From contig NZ_BBQM01000022.1 of assembly GCF_000876015.1 (NCBI RefSeq), forward strand, positions 1 to 64,000: a stretch of DNA of 64,000 bases. The letters are read 5' to 3'. The notes under the pieces are model-generated. The model saw only the letters and a list, made by a program, of their open reading frames with translations. It was not told the origin of the DNA and made no database searches. This stretch comes from Cupriavidus basilensis (GTDB lineage: Bacteria > Pseudomonadota > Gammaproteobacteria > Burkholderiales > Burkholderiaceae). Each line of letters begins with the position of its first letter. Positions within the stretch are counted from its first letter, which is position 1. The position numbers were made by a program, and so were the translations under genes. Shown here piece after piece: positions 24,616-34,573 of this stretch.

Positions 24616-26414
24616 CCATCGCCCATCCCTCGCAGCGCGGCCAGCAGCGCGGCAGCCCCTCGCGCCCGCGCACCGGCCAGTTCGCGGCCAGCCCGGTGCT
24701 GGGCCTGCGCCTGCCGATGTGGCGCTCCAAGCTGGTGGTGTTCATGATGTTCTCCGCCTTCGTGGCGCTGGCCGGGCGCGCGCTGTGGATCCAGGGCCCC
24801 GGCAACCAGTTCTACGAGGCCGAGGGCAAGAAGCGCTTCCAGCGCACGCTCGACCTGCCGGCCACGCGCGGCAAGATCCTCGACCGCAACGGCCTGGTGC
24901 TGGCCACCAGCCTGCCGGTCAAGGCCATCTGGGCGGTGCCCGAGGACGTGCCCGACCAGATCGACGCGGACAAGATTCGCCAGCTCGGCAAGCTGCTCGA
25001 CATGAGCGACAAGGAGCTGCGCCGCAAGTTTACGGAAGACAAGAGCTTCGTCTACCTGAAGCGCCAGGTGCTGCCCGACGCCGCGGACAAGATCGCCGCG
25101 CTCAAGATCGAGGGCATCCACCAGACCCGCGAATACAAGCGCTTCTACCCCGAAGGCGAGGCGATGGCGCACATCGTCGGCTTCACCAACGTCGAAGACC
25201 GCGGCCAGGAAGGCATGGAGCTCGCGCGCGAGCCGGTGCTGGCCGGCAGGTCCGGCGCGCGCCAGGTCATCAAGGACCGCCTCGGCCGCGTGGTGGAGGA
25301 CGTCGGCATCCTCAAGACGCCGCGCGACGGCGAGGACCAGCAGCTTTCCATCGACGCCAAGATCCAGTATCTGGCCTTCAACGAGGTCAAGGCCATCGTC
25401 GAGCGCAGCAAGGCCAAGGCCGCCAGCGCGGTGGTGCTGGACGCCCAGACCGGCGAGGTGCTGGCGCTGGCCAACTGGCCGACCTACAACCCCAACGACC
25501 GCACCCGCCTGTCGGGCGAGCAGCTGCGCAACCGCGTGCTGACCGACACCTTCGAGCCCGGCTCGATGATGAAGCCGATCACCATCGGCCTGGCGCTGCA
25601 GCTCAAGCGGGTCACGCCGTCGACGGTGTTCGCCACCACCGGCAAGTTCACCTACGAAGGCGCCACCATCAGCGACACCCACAACTACGGGGCGCTGACC
25701 GTGGCCGGCATCATCCAGAAGTCCAGCAACATCGGCACCACCAAGATTTCGATGCTGCTCAAGCCGCAGGAGATGTGGGACATGTTCACCAGCGTGGGCC
25801 TGGGCCAGGCGCCCAAGCTCGGCTTCCCCGGCGCGGTCGCCGGCCGCGTGCGCCCGTACAAGAGCTGGCGCCCGATCGAGCAGGCCACCATGTCGTATGG
25901 CTACGGCCTGTCGGTGTCGCTGTTCCAGATCGCGCATGCCTACACCATCTTCGCCCACGACGGCGAGCTGATTCCCGTCACCATGTTCCGCCGCGACGGC
26001 CCGGTCAGCGGCGAGCGCGTGCTGTCGCCCGAAGTGGCGCGCCAGGTGCGCGGCATGCTGGAAACCGTGACGGCGCCCGGCGGCACCGCGCCCGAGGCCC
26101 AGGTGATGGGCTACCGCGTCGGCGGCAAGACCGGCACCGCGTACAAGCACGTCGGCCGCGGCTACGACCGCAGCAAGTACCGCGCCTCGTTCATCGGCCT
26201 GGCGCCGATGTCCAACCCGCGCGTCATCGTGGCGGTCAGCGTGGACGAGCCCACTTCCGGCAGCCACTACGGCGGCGCGGCGGCGGGCCCGGCCTTTGCC
26301 GCCATCACCGGCGGCACGCTGCGCGCGCTCAACGTGCAGCCCGATTCGCCGATCCGCCAGCTGGTGGTCAGCGACAAGGTGCAGGAAAGCGAGCCGTGGA
26401 GCGCATCCCAATGA
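24612..26414 (+). CDS. ftsI: Septal peptidoglycan transpeptidase FtsI (PBP3)
   Basis: A 600-residue class B penicillin-binding protein that crosslinks septal peptidoglycan. It has a cytoplasmic head of about 40 residues, one membrane helix (about 42-60), the PBP dimer domain with RGKILDRNG, and a transpeptidase domain with S318-M-M-K321, S371-S-N373 and K506-T-G508. The cytoplasmic head is Arg/Gln/Ser-rich. ATGA overlaps join it to ftsL and murE. It works with FtsW, encoded further downstream. Confidence 0.96.
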   Translation: MTIAHPSQRGQQRGSPSRPRTGQFAASPVLGLRLPMWRSKLVVFMMFSAFVALAGRALWIQGPGNQFYEAEGKKRFQRTLDLPATRGKILDRNGLVLATSLPVKAIWAVPEDVPDQIDADKIRQLGKLLDMSDKELRRKFTEDKSFVYLKRQVLPDAADKIAALKIEGIHQTREYKRFYPEGEAMAHIVGFTNVEDRGQEGMELAREPVLAGRSGARQVIKDRLGRVVEDVGILKTPRDGEDQQLSIDAKIQYLAFNEVKAIVERSKAKAASAVVLDAQTGEVLALANWPTYNPNDRTRLSGEQLRNRVLTDTFEPGSMMKPITIGLALQLKRVTPSTVFATTGKFTYEGATISDTHNYGALTVAGIIQKSSNIGTTKISMLLKPQEMWDMFTSVGLGQAPKLGFPGAVAGRVRPYKSWRPIEQATMSYGYGLSVSLFQIAHAYTIFAHDGELIPVTMFRRDGPVSGERVLSPEVARQVRGMLETVTAPGGTAPEAQVMGYRVGGKTGTAYKHVGRGYDRSKYRASFIGLAPMSNPRVIVAVSVDEPTSGSHYGGAAAGPAFAAITGGTLRALNVQPDSPIRQLVVSDKVQESEPWSASQ

Positions 26415-27949
26415 GCCGCCAGCTGCTGCCCCTCGAAATCGCCGCCCAGGCCGCCGACGCGCTGGCCTGGCTGCGCCAGCGCGCGCCCGCCGGCGCCCGC
26501 CTCACCGGCGACACGCGCCGCCTGACCCAGGGCGACGTGTTTTTCGCCTACGTGCTGGGCAACCAGCGCCTGTCGACCGACGCGCGCCCGCACATCGCCC
26601 AGGCCATCGCGCGTGGCGTCAGCGCCATCCTTTATGAAGCGGACGGCTTCGCCTGGCCGCACGGCGAGGCGGTGCCGCATCTCGGCATCGCCGGCCTGCA
26701 CCAGCTGGCCGGCCCGATCGCGGCCGGCTGGTACGGCAACGACGCGCGCGGCCTGGTCGTGACCGGCATCACCGGCACCAACGGCAAGACCTCGTGCGCG
26801 CAATGGCTGGCGCGGCTGCTGCAGGCCGCGGGCAAGCCCTGCGCCACCATCGGCACGCTCGGCACCGGCTTTCCCGGCGCGCTGGCCGTCACCGGCTTCA
26901 CCACGCCCGACGCGGTGCAGCTGCAGGACAGCCTGGCCGCGCTGCACGACGCCGGCGCCCGCGCGGTCGCGATGGAAGTGTCCTCGCACGGCCTGGAGCA
27001 GGGCCGCGTGGCCGGCACGCATTTCGACGTGGCGGTGCTGACCAACCTGACCCAGGACCACCTCGACTACCACGGCACGATGGCCGAGTACGAGGCGGCC
27101 AAGGCGCTGCTGTTCCAGTGGCCCGGCCTGCGCGCCGCGGTGGTCAACCGCGACGACGGCATGGGCGCCCGCCTGCTGGCCGGCAAGCAGGCCGCCGCGC
27201 AGGTCATCGAATACGGCCTCGACGGCCCGGCCGCGGCCACCCGCAAGGGCGGCCAGTGGCTGCGCGCCAGCGGCGTGCGCGCCACCGCCGCCGGCACCGC
27301 CTTCCGCGTGGACGGCAGCTTCGGCAGCGCCGACGTCGCCACGCCGATGATCGGCGGCTTCAACGTCAGCAACCTGCTCGCCGTGCTCGGCGCGGCGCTG
27401 GCCAACGGCATCGCCTGGGACGCCGCCGTCGACGCGCTGCGCGCGCTCAGGCCGGTCGACGGCCGCATGGAACTGTTCGGCGGCGGCCAGGACGGCCCGC
27501 TGGCGGTGGTCGACTACGCCCACACGCCCGACGCGCTGGACAAGACCCTGGCCGCGCTGCGCCCGGTGGCGCAGGCCCGCAACGGCCGCCTGTGGTGCGT
27601 GTTCGGCTGCGGCGGCGACCGCGACCCGACCAAGCGCCCGCTGATGGGCGCGGTGGCCGAGCGCCTGGCCGACGAAGTCGTGCTGACCAGCGACAACCCG
27701 CGCAGCGAAGATCCGCTCGACATCCTCGACGCCATCGCCGACGGCATGGACGAGCGTGGCCGCGCCCACCTGATCGAGGACCGCGCCGCCGCCATCCTCT
27801 ACGCCATCAAGCACGCCGCCGCGGCGGACGTGGTGCTGGTGGCCGGCAAGGGCCACGAGGCCACCCAGGAAGTGCAGGGCCGCAAGCGGCCGTTCTCCGA
27901 TCGCGAACACGTCCGGCTGACGCTGGGCACGCGCGGGGTGGCCGCATGA
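26411..27949 (+). CDS. murE: UDP-MurNAc-L-Ala-D-Glu:meso-diaminopimelate ligase
   Basis: A 512-residue Mur ligase adding the third stem-peptide residue. The ATP loop GTNGKTS is at residues 122-128, and DNPR at 428-431 is the signature for meso-diaminopimelate rather than lysine. Other conserved parts are MEVSSHGLEQGRV and DYAHTPDALDK. It overlaps ftsI and murF by ATGA, as in most proteobacterial dcw clusters. Confidence 0.96.
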   Translation: MSRQLLPLEIAAQAADALAWLRQRAPAGARLTGDTRRLTQGDVFFAYVLGNQRLSTDARPHIAQAIARGVSAILYEADGFAWPHGEAVPHLGIAGLHQLAGPIAAGWYGNDARGLVVTGITGTNGKTSCAQWLARLLQAAGKPCATIGTLGTGFPGALAVTGFTTPDAVQLQDSLAALHDAGARAVAMEVSSHGLEQGRVAGTHFDVAVLTNLTQDHLDYHGTMAEYEAAKALLFQWPGLRAAVVNRDDGMGARLLAGKQAAAQVIEYGLDGPAAATRKGGQWLRASGVRATAAGTAFRVDGSFGSADVATPMIGGFNVSNLLAVLGAALANGIAWDAAVDALRALRPVDGRMELFGGGQDGPLAVVDYAHTPDALDKTLAALRPVAQARNGRLWCVFGCGGDRDPTKRPLMGAVAERLADEVVLTSDNPRSEDPLDILDAIADGMDERGRAHLIEDRAAAILYAIKHAAAADVVLVAGKGHEATQEVQGRKRPFSDREHVRLTLGTRGVAA

Positions 27950-29385
27950 ACCGGAACACGATGACCAATCTGCAGCAAGCCGCCGGCTGGATCGCCGGCG
28001 CGCGCCTTTCCATGCCCGCCGCCGCCGATGCGGCCGCCCTGGGCTTTGCGCGCGTGCTGACCGACAGCCGCGCCGTGCAGCCCGGCGACCTGTTCGTCGC
28101 GCTCAAGGGCGAGCGCTTCGACGCCCACGATTTCCTCGCCGACGTGGCCGCGCGCGGCGCCGCCGCGGTGCTGGTGGCGCGCGCGCCCGACGCCGCGCTC
28201 GGCCTGCCCGCCATCGTGGTGCCCGACACGCGCCTGGCGCTGGGCGAACTGGCCGCCGGCTGGCGCCGCCGCTTCAGCCTGCCGGTGGTGGCCGTGACCG
28301 GCAGCAACGGCAAGACCACGGTCAAGGAAATGATCGCCGCGATCTTCGCCGCGGCGGTAGGGGAGGGCGCCCGCCTGGCCACCGGCGGCAACCTGAACAA
28401 CGACATCGGCCTGCCGCTGACGGTGCTGCGCCTGGACGCCGCGCACCGGCTGGCCGTGCTCGAGCTCGGCATGAACCACCCGGGCGAGACCATTTACCTG
28501 GCCGGCATCGCCCAGCCGACGGTCGCCGTCGTCACCAACGCCCAGCGCGAACACCAGGAGTTCATGGTGAGCGTGGAAGCGGTGGCGCGCGAACACGCGG
28601 CGGCCATCGCGGCGCTGCCCGCCGACGGCGTGGCGGTGTTCCCGCTCGACGCCGAGGGCGGCGGCGCGCATGCCGGCATCTGGCGCGAGGCCGCCGGCCA
28701 GCGCCGCGTGCTGTCGTTCGGCCTGGCCGCCGGCGCCGACGTGCGCGCCGACGTGCATCTCGACGACGGCGTGCAGGTGATGCGGGTCACGGCGCCGGGC
28801 GGCGCCTTCGAGGTGCGCCTGTCGGTGCTGGGCACGCACAACGTGCGCAACGCGCTGGCGGCGACGGCCTGCGCGCTGGCGGCCGGCGTCGGCCACGAGG
28901 CCATCCGCGCCGGGCTGGCCGGGTTCGCCGCGGTCAAGGGGCGCCTGCAGGTCAAGCACACCGCCGCCGGCACGCTGGTGATCGACGACACCTACAACGC
29001 CAACCCGGACTCGGTGCGCGCCGCCATCGACGTGCTCGCCGGGTTTGCCGCGCCGCGCCTGCTGGTGCTGGGCGACATGGGCGAAGTGGGCGACCAGGGC
29101 CCGGCCTTCCACGCGGAGATCGGCGCCTACGCCGCCGCGCGCGGCATCGAGGCCCTGTGGGGCACCGGCGCGGCCATGACCGACGCGGTGCGCGCGTTCG
29201 GCGCGCAGGGCGGCGGGCAGGCGCGCCATTTCGACAGCGCCGAGGCGCTGGCCGGCGCGCTGGCGCGGGACGAGGACGGCATCGTGGCCCGCGCGGGCGC
29301 GGTGCTGGTGAAGGGATCGCGCTTCATGCGCATGGAACGGATGGTGGATGCGCTGGTCGCAGACACGTCCGCGCCGAAAGCGTGA
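27946..29385 (+). CDS. murF: UDP-MurNAc-tripeptide D-alanyl-D-alanine ligase
   Basis: A 479-residue Mur ligase that adds D-Ala-D-Ala to the UDP-MurNAc tripeptide. The ATP loop GSNGKTT is at residues 119-125, followed by GGNLNNDIGLPLT, LELGMNHPGE, and the domain-3 start IDDTYNANPDS. An in-frame ATG at 27961 is an alternative start. The overlap with murE supports 27946. It ends at the first unit of a 9-bp tandem tract. Confidence 0.95.
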   Translation: MNRNTMTNLQQAAGWIAGARLSMPAAADAAALGFARVLTDSRAVQPGDLFVALKGERFDAHDFLADVAARGAAAVLVARAPDAALGLPAIVVPDTRLALGELAAGWRRRFSLPVVAVTGSNGKTTVKEMIAAIFAAAVGEGARLATGGNLNNDIGLPLTVLRLDAAHRLAVLELGMNHPGETIYLAGIAQPTVAVVTNAQREHQEFMVSVEAVAREHAAAIAALPADGVAVFPLDAEGGGAHAGIWREAAGQRRVLSFGLAAGADVRADVHLDDGVQVMRVTAPGGAFEVRLSVLGTHNVRNALAATACALAAGVGHEAIRAGLAGFAAVKGRLQVKHTAAGTLVIDDTYNANPDSVRAAIDVLAGFAAPRLLVLGDMGEVGDQGPAFHAEIGAYAAARGIEALWGTGAAMTDAVRAFGAQGGGQARHFDSAEALAGALARDEDGIVARAGAVLVKGSRFMRMERMVDALVADTSAPKA

Positions 29386-29418
29386 GGGGCGTGACAGGCA
29401 TGAGGGGCATGAAGGATG
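29383..29418. repeat. Degenerate 9-bp tandem tract
   Basis: TGAGGGGCG, TGACAGGCA, TGAGGGGCA, TGAAGGATG: four 9-mers that begin with the murF stop codon. They fill part of the 125-bp murF-mraY gap, which also contains a 7-bp hairpin (GCCCGGC 29468-29474 with GCCGGGC 29478-29484) shortly before the mraY ribosome binding site. Confidence 0.55.
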
Positions 29419-29510
29419 CGGCCGGTGGCCGGCAACGCCCGATCAGGTAATCGCAAGCAAACGAGAAGCCCGGCGCCGCCGGGCGATTGTCGAAAGGAAT
29501 ACGGAACACG

Positions 29511-30680
29511 ATGTTATTGGCTCTGGCCCAGTGGCTGCAAAACGACTACAGCTTCCTGCGGGTCTTCAACTACCTGACCTTCCGCGCGGTGATGGCCAAC
29601 CTCACCGCGCTGTTGATCGGCCTGTGCCTGGGCCCGTGGGTGATCCGCAAGCTGACCGAACTGAAGATCGGCCAGGCGGTGCGCACCATCGGCCCGCAGT
29701 CGCATCTGGTCAAGGCCGGCACGCCCACCATGGGCGGCGTGCTGGTGCTGGTGTCGATCGGCATCTCCACGCTGCTGTGGTGCGACTGGGGCAACCGCTT
29801 CATCTGGGTGGTGATGCTGGTGACGCTGGGATACGGCGCGATCGGCTGGGTGGACGACTACCGCAAGGTGGTCTACCGCGACCCGCGCGGCATGTCGAGC
29901 CGCGAGAAGTTCTTCTGGCAGACCCTGATCGGCCTGGTGGCCGCGGTCTACCTGGCGTTCTCGGTGTCGGAAAGCAGCAATGTGCGGGTGTGGGACCTGT
30001 TCCTGGGCTGGGTCGAGAGCGGCATGTCGCTGGACATGCCCTACAAGTCCAACCTGATCGTGCCCTTCTTCAAGGAAGTGAGCTACCCGCTGGGCGTGGC
30101 CGGCTTCATCGTGCTGACCTACCTGGTGATCGTCGGCTCGAGCAACGCGGTGAACCTGACCGACGGCCTCGACGGGCTGGTGATCATGCCGGTGGTGCTG
30201 GTCGGCAGCGGGCTGGGCGTGTTCGCCTACGTGATGGGCAGCGCGGTCTACAGCAAATACCTGCTGTTCCCGCACATCCCGGGGGCGGGCGAGCTGCTGA
30301 TCTTCTGCTCGGCGCTGACCGGGGCGGGCCTGGCCTTCCTCTGGTTCAACGCCCACCCGGCCCAGGTCTTCATGGGCGACGTGGGCGCGCTGGCGCTGGG
30401 CGGCGCGCTCGGCACGGTGGCGGTGATCGTGCGCCAGGAGATCGTGCTGTTCGTGATGGGCGGCATCTTCGTGGTGGAAACGCTGTCGGTGATGCTGCAG
30501 GTGACGTGGTTCAAGATCACCAAGCGGCGCTACGGCGAGGGCCGGCGGCTGTTCAGGATGGCGCCGCTGCATCACCACTTCGAATTGTCGGGCTGGAAGG
30601 AAACGCAGGTCACGGTGCGCTTCTGGATCATCACCATGCTGCTGGTGCTGATCGGGCTGTCGTCGCTGAAGCTGCGCTGA
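29511..30680 (+). CDS. mraY: Phospho-N-acetylmuramoyl-pentapeptide transferase
   Basis: A 389-residue polytopic membrane enzyme (about ten helices) that makes lipid I from UDP-MurNAc-pentapeptide and undecaprenyl phosphate. The active site is visible: Asp115-Asp116 in [17 protein letters not shown] with the catalytic Asp, and the HHHFE motif in the C-terminal part. AAAGGAA precedes the ATG at 29511. It is the only dcw junction before murD with a long gap on its 5' side. Confidence 0.96.
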   Translation: MLLALAQWLQNDYSFLRVFNYLTFRAVMANLTALLIGLCLGPWVIRKLTELKIGQAVRTIGPQSHLVKAGTPTMGGVLVLVSIGISTLLWCDWGNRFIWVVMLVTLGYGAIGWVDDYRKVVYRDPRGMSSREKFFWQTLIGLVAAVYLAFSVSESSNVRVWDLFLGWVESGMSLDMPYKSNLIVPFFKEVSYPLGVAGFIVLTYLVIVGSSNAVNLTDGLDGLVIMPVVLVGSGLGVFAYVMGSAVYSKYLLFPHIPGAGELLIFCSALTGAGLAFLWFNAHPAQVFMGDVGALALGGALGTVAVIVRQEIVLFVMGGIFVVETLSVMLQVTWFKITKRRYGEGRRLFRMAPLHHHFELSGWKETQVTVRFWIITMLLVLIGLSSLKLR

Positions 30681-30731
30681 GCGCGCGGCCGGCATCGGTG
30701 TAACAACGTAACGAAAAGGGCGGAAAACGAA

Positions 30732-32255
30732 GTGTTTGGCGAGTTGCAGAAACCTCATGTGCTGGTGCTGGGCCTCGGTGAATCGGGGCTGGCGATGGCG
30801 CGCTGGTGCGGCCAGTACGGCGCCCCCGTGCGCGTCGCCGACACGCGCGAGGCTCCCGCCAACCTGGTCTTCCTGCAGGCCGAGCTGCCCTCGGCGCAAT
30901 TCATCGGCGGCGCGTTCGACGTGGCGCTGCTCGACGGCATCGGCCTGGTGGCGATCAGCCCCGGCCTGCCGCCGGGCGAGCCCGCCACCGCCGCGCTGCT
31001 GGCGGCGGCGCGCGAGCGCGGCATCCCGGTGTGGGGCGAGATCGAGCTGTTCGCGCGGGCGCTGGCCCACCTGCGGGCCGAATCCGGCTACGCGCCCAAG
31101 GTGCTGGCGATCACCGGCACCAACGGCAAGACCACCACCACCGCGCTGACCGGCCGCCTGGTCGAGCGCGCCGGCAAGACCGTGGCGGTGGCCGGCAACA
31201 TCAGCCCGTCGGCGCTGGACAAACTGGCCGCCTGCATCGCCGCGGCCACGCTGCCCGAGGTCTGGGTGCTGGAACTGTCCAGCTTCCAGCTCGAGACCAC
31301 CTATACGCTGGCGCCGCACGCGGCCACCGTGCTCAACGTCACGCAGGACCACCTCGACTGGCACGGCGGCATGGAAGCCTACGCCGCCGCCAAGGCGCGC
31401 GTGTTCGGCCCGGCGCCCGCGCCGGGCGAGCCCGGCTGCCTGCAGGTGCTCAACCGCAACGACCGCCTGAGCCTGGAGATGGCGCGCGCGGGCACCGTGC
31501 CCGTCACCTTCGGCACCGACCTGCCGGAGACGCCCGGCAGCTTCGGCGTGCTGCGCGAGGGCGGCATGCCGTGGCTGGTGATCGCCGAGGCCGACAGCGA
31601 GGCCGAGGGCGAGAACAAGCCGCGCCGCCGCAAGGCCGCCGCCGAGGCCGAGCCGGCCGTGCCGGTGCGCCACAAGCGCCTGATGCCGGCCGACGCGCTG
31701 CATATCCGCGGCATGCACAACGCCACCAACGCGATGGCCGCGCTGGCGCTGTGCCGGGCCATCGACCTGCCGCTCAACGCCCTGCTGCACGGCCTGCGCG
31801 AATACCGCGGCGAGCCGCACCGCGTGGAGTGGGTCGCCACGGTGGACGACGTGGAGTATTTCGACGACAGCAAGGGCACCAACGTGGGCGCCACCGTGGC
31901 CGCGCTGTCGGGCCTGGACAAGCGCGTGGTGCTGATCGCCGGCGGCGAAGGCAAGGGCCAGGATTTCTCGCCGCTGGCCGCGCCCGTGGCGCAGTACGCG
32001 CGCGCCGTGGTGCTGATCGGCAAGGACGCCGGCGAATTGCGCCGCGCGCTGGCCGGCACCGGCGTGACGCTGGCCGACGCCGCCACGCTGGAGCAGGCGG
32101 TCACGCTGGCCGCCTGCGCCGCGCAGGGCGGCGACGCCGTGCTGCTGTCGCCGGCCTGCGCCAGCCTCGATATGTTCCGTAACTACGTGCACCGCGCGGA
32201 AGTGTTCCGTGCCGCGGTGGAAGAACTGGCGATGTCCCGGGGGATCGTGCCATGA
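30732..32255 (+). CDS. murD: UDP-MurNAc-L-alanine:D-glutamate ligase
   Basis: A 507-residue Mur ligase adding D-Glu. The Rossmann start [17 protein letters not shown] is at residue 9, the ATP loop GTNGKTTTT at 129-137 and the domain-3 entry [11 protein letters not shown] later. It starts with GTG, supported by the AGGGCGGAAAA region upstream. It is about 70 residues longer than the E. coli enzyme; much of this is an insertion near residues 287-316 that is rich in Glu, Lys, Arg and Ala ([20 protein letters not shown]) plus a long linker around 225-237. The stop overlaps ftsW by 4 nt. Confidence 0.95.
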   Translation: MFGELQKPHVLVLGLGESGLAMARWCGQYGAPVRVADTREAPANLVFLQAELPSAQFIGGAFDVALLDGIGLVAISPGLPPGEPATAALLAAARERGIPVWGEIELFARALAHLRAESGYAPKVLAITGTNGKTTTTALTGRLVERAGKTVAVAGNISPSALDKLAACIAAATLPEVWVLELSSFQLETTYTLAPHAATVLNVTQDHLDWHGGMEAYAAAKARVFGPAPAPGEPGCLQVLNRNDRLSLEMARAGTVPVTFGTDLPETPGSFGVLREGGMPWLVIAEADSEAEGENKPRRRKAAAEAEPAVPVRHKRLMPADALHIRGMHNATNAMAALALCRAIDLPLNALLHGLREYRGEPHRVEWVATVDDVEYFDDSKGTNVGATVAALSGLDKRVVLIAGGEGKGQDFSPLAAPVAQYARAVVLIGKDAGELRRALAGTGVTLADAATLEQAVTLAACAAQGGDAVLLSPACASLDMFRNYVHRAEVFRAAVEELAMSRGIVP

Positions 32256-33493
32256 GCGACGCACAGGTCAAGCGCAGCGGTTTCATCGGCGCCACCATCG
32301 GCAATGCCTGGGGTGGCCTGCGCGACGCGGTGTCCGGCGTCAAGCCGACCCGCTCGCGCATGATGGAGTACGACCAGCCGCTGCTGTGGGTGTCGATCGT
32401 GCTGCTCGCGCTCGGCCTGGTGATGGTGTACTCGGCCTCGATCGCGCTGCCCGACTCGCCGCGCTACGCCAACTACCGCGAGAGCCACTTCCTCGCGCGG
32501 CATGCGTTCGCGCTGTTCGTCGGCCTGTCCGGCGGCCTGCTGGCGTTCCAGATCCCGGTCAAGTTCTGGGACCGCTACGCGCCCAAGCTGTTCGTGATCG
32601 CGCTGCTGCTGCTGGTGGTCGTGCTGGTGCCCTTCGTCGGCAAGGGCGTCAACGGCGCGCGGCGCTGGATTCCGCTGGGCATCATGAACTTCCAGCCGTC
32701 CGAGCTGATGAAGCTCGCGGTGGTGCTCTACGCCGCCAACTACACCGTGCGCAAGCAGGAGTGGATGCAGAACGTGGGCAAGGGCTTCCTGCCGATGGGC
32801 GTGGCGGTGGTGGTGGTGGGCATGCTGCTGCTGCTGGAGCCCGACATGGGCGCCTTCCTGGTGGTGGCCACCGTGGCGATGGGCATCCTGTTCCTGGGCG
32901 GCATCAACGGCAAGCTGTTCGCCGGGCTGGTCGGCGTGGCGGTGGGCGCGTTCGCGCTGCTGATCACGGCCTCGCCGTGGCGGCGCGAGCGGATCTTCGC
33001 CTACCTCAACCCGTGGGAAGAAGCCAACGCGCTCGGCAAGGCCTACCAGCTCACGCACTCGCTGATCGCCTTCGGGCGCGGCGAATGGACCGGCGTGGGG
33101 CTGGGCGGCAGCATCGAGAAGCTGCACTACCTGCCCGAAGCGCACACCGACTTCATCCTCGCCGTGATCGGCGAGGAATTCGGCTTCGTGGGCGTGCTGG
33201 TGGTGATCGTGCTGTTCTACTGGCTGGTGCGCCGCGCGTTCGAGATCGGCCGCACCGCGCTGCAGCTCGACCGCACCTTCGCCGGCCTGGTGGCCAAGGG
33301 CATCGGCGTGTGGGTCGGCTGGCAGACCTTCATCAACATGGGCGTGAACCTGGGCCTGCTGCCGACCAAGGGGCTGACCCTGCCGCTGGTGAGCTACGGC
33401 GGCTCGGGCATCCTGATGAACTGCGTCGCGCTGGCGATCTTGCTGCGGGTCGACTACGAGAACCGGGTGATGATGCGTGGGGGGAAGGTATGA
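32252..33493 (+). CDS. ftsW: Septal peptidoglycan glycosyltransferase FtsW
   Basis: A 413-residue SEDS-family polymerase with about ten membrane helices. It polymerises lipid II at the septum together with FtsI. SEDS marks are visible: [10 protein letters not shown] followed by FQPSELMKL, the [16 protein letters not shown] segment, [16 protein letters not shown] and the late [14 protein letters not shown] cytoplasmic N-terminal segment of about 40 residues precedes the first helix. It overlaps both murD and murG by ATGA. Confidence 0.96.
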   Translation: MSDAQVKRSGFIGATIGNAWGGLRDAVSGVKPTRSRMMEYDQPLLWVSIVLLALGLVMVYSASIALPDSPRYANYRESHFLARHAFALFVGLSGGLLAFQIPVKFWDRYAPKLFVIALLLLVVVLVPFVGKGVNGARRWIPLGIMNFQPSELMKLAVVLYAANYTVRKQEWMQNVGKGFLPMGVAVVVVGMLLLLEPDMGAFLVVATVAMGILFLGGINGKLFAGLVGVAVGAFALLITASPWRRERIFAYLNPWEEANALGKAYQLTHSLIAFGRGEWTGVGLGGSIEKLHYLPEAHTDFILAVIGEEFGFVGVLVVIVLFYWLVRRAFEIGRTALQLDRTFAGLVAKGIGVWVGWQTFINMGVNLGLLPTKGLTLPLVSYGGSGILMNCVALAILLRVDYENRVMMRGGKV

Positions 33494-34560
33494 GCGCTGC
33501 GCGCACCTTGCTCGTGATGGCCGGCGGCACCGGGGGGCATGTGTTCCCCGGGCTGGCGGTCGCGCGCGCGTTGCGCGAGCAGGGCTGGCGCGTGGTGTGG
33601 CTGGGCAACCGCAGCGGCATGGAAGCCACGCTGGTGCCCAAGTACGACATCCCGATGGAGTTCATCCAGTTCGGCGGCCTGCGCGGCAAGGGGCCGCTGA
33701 CCAAGCTGCTGCTGCCGCTGAACCTGCTGCGCGCGTTCTGGCAGAGCCTGCGGGCGCTGCGCCGCGTGCGGCCCGACGTGGTGCTCGGCATGGGCGGCTA
33801 CATCACCTTCCCGGCCGGCATGATGGCCTCGCTGCTGGGGCGCCCGCTGGTGCTGCACGAGCAGAACTCCATCGCCGGGCTGGCCAACAAGGTGCTGGCC
33901 AGGGTGGCGGACCGCGTGCTCTGCGCGTTCCCCAACGCGCTGCCGGACAGCGAGTGGACCGGCAACCCGGTGCGCGAGGAGCTGGCCCGCATGCCCGCGC
34001 CGGACCAGCGCTACGACCAGCGCAGCGGCCCGCTGCGCCTGCTGGTGGTGGGCGGCAGCCTTGGCGCGGCGGCGCTCAACGAGATCGTGCCCAAGGCGCT
34101 GGCGCTGCTGCCGGAAGCTGCGCGCCCGCTGGTGAAGCACCAGGCCGGCGCCAGGCAGATCGACACGCTGCGCGCCAACTACCAGGCGGCCGGCGTGCAG
34201 GCGGAAGCCGTGCCCTTTATCGACGACATGGCCGGCGCCTACGCCGAGGCGGATCTGGTGATCTGCCGCGCGGGCGCCATGACCGTGTCGGAGGTGGCGG
34301 CGGCGGGCGTGGCGGCGCTGTTCGTGCCGTTTCCCCATGCCGTGGACGACCACCAGACCACCAACGCGGAATTCCTGTCGCGGCAGGACGCGGCCTTGCT
34401 GGTCCAGCAGAACGAACTGACCGCGCAGGGGCTGGCGCGCACGCTGGCCTCGCTCACGCGGACCCGACTCAAAGAGATGGCGCACCAGGCGCGCGGTCTC
34501 GCCAAGCCGGAAGCGACCCGGCGCGTGGCGGAGATCTGCAGCCAGATGGCCAGGGATTGA
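33490..34560 (+). CDS. murG: UDP-GlcNAc:undecaprenyl-PP-MurNAc-pentapeptide GlcNAc transferase
   Basis: A 356-residue GT28 glycosyltransferase at the inner face of the membrane, making lipid II from lipid I. The N-terminal glycine-rich loop [14 protein letters not shown], the [15 protein letters not shown] segment and the second G-loop [13 protein letters not shown] are present, with [11 protein letters not shown] and the UDP-binding [13 protein letters not shown] in the C-domain. Length is normal. It is 13 nt from murC. Confidence 0.96.
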   Translation: MSAARTLLVMAGGTGGHVFPGLAVARALREQGWRVVWLGNRSGMEATLVPKYDIPMEFIQFGGLRGKGPLTKLLLPLNLLRAFWQSLRALRRVRPDVVLGMGGYITFPAGMMASLLGRPLVLHEQNSIAGLANKVLARVADRVLCAFPNALPDSEWTGNPVREELARMPAPDQRYDQRSGPLRLLVVGGSLGAAALNEIVPKALALLPEAARPLVKHQAGARQIDTLRANYQAAGVQAEAVPFIDDMAGAYAEADLVICRAGAMTVSEVAAAGVAALFVPFPHAVDDHQTTNAEFLSRQDAALLVQQNELTAQGLARTLASLTRTRLKEMAHQARGLAKPEATRRVAEICSQMARD

Positions 34561-34573
34561 AACAAACGGATTC

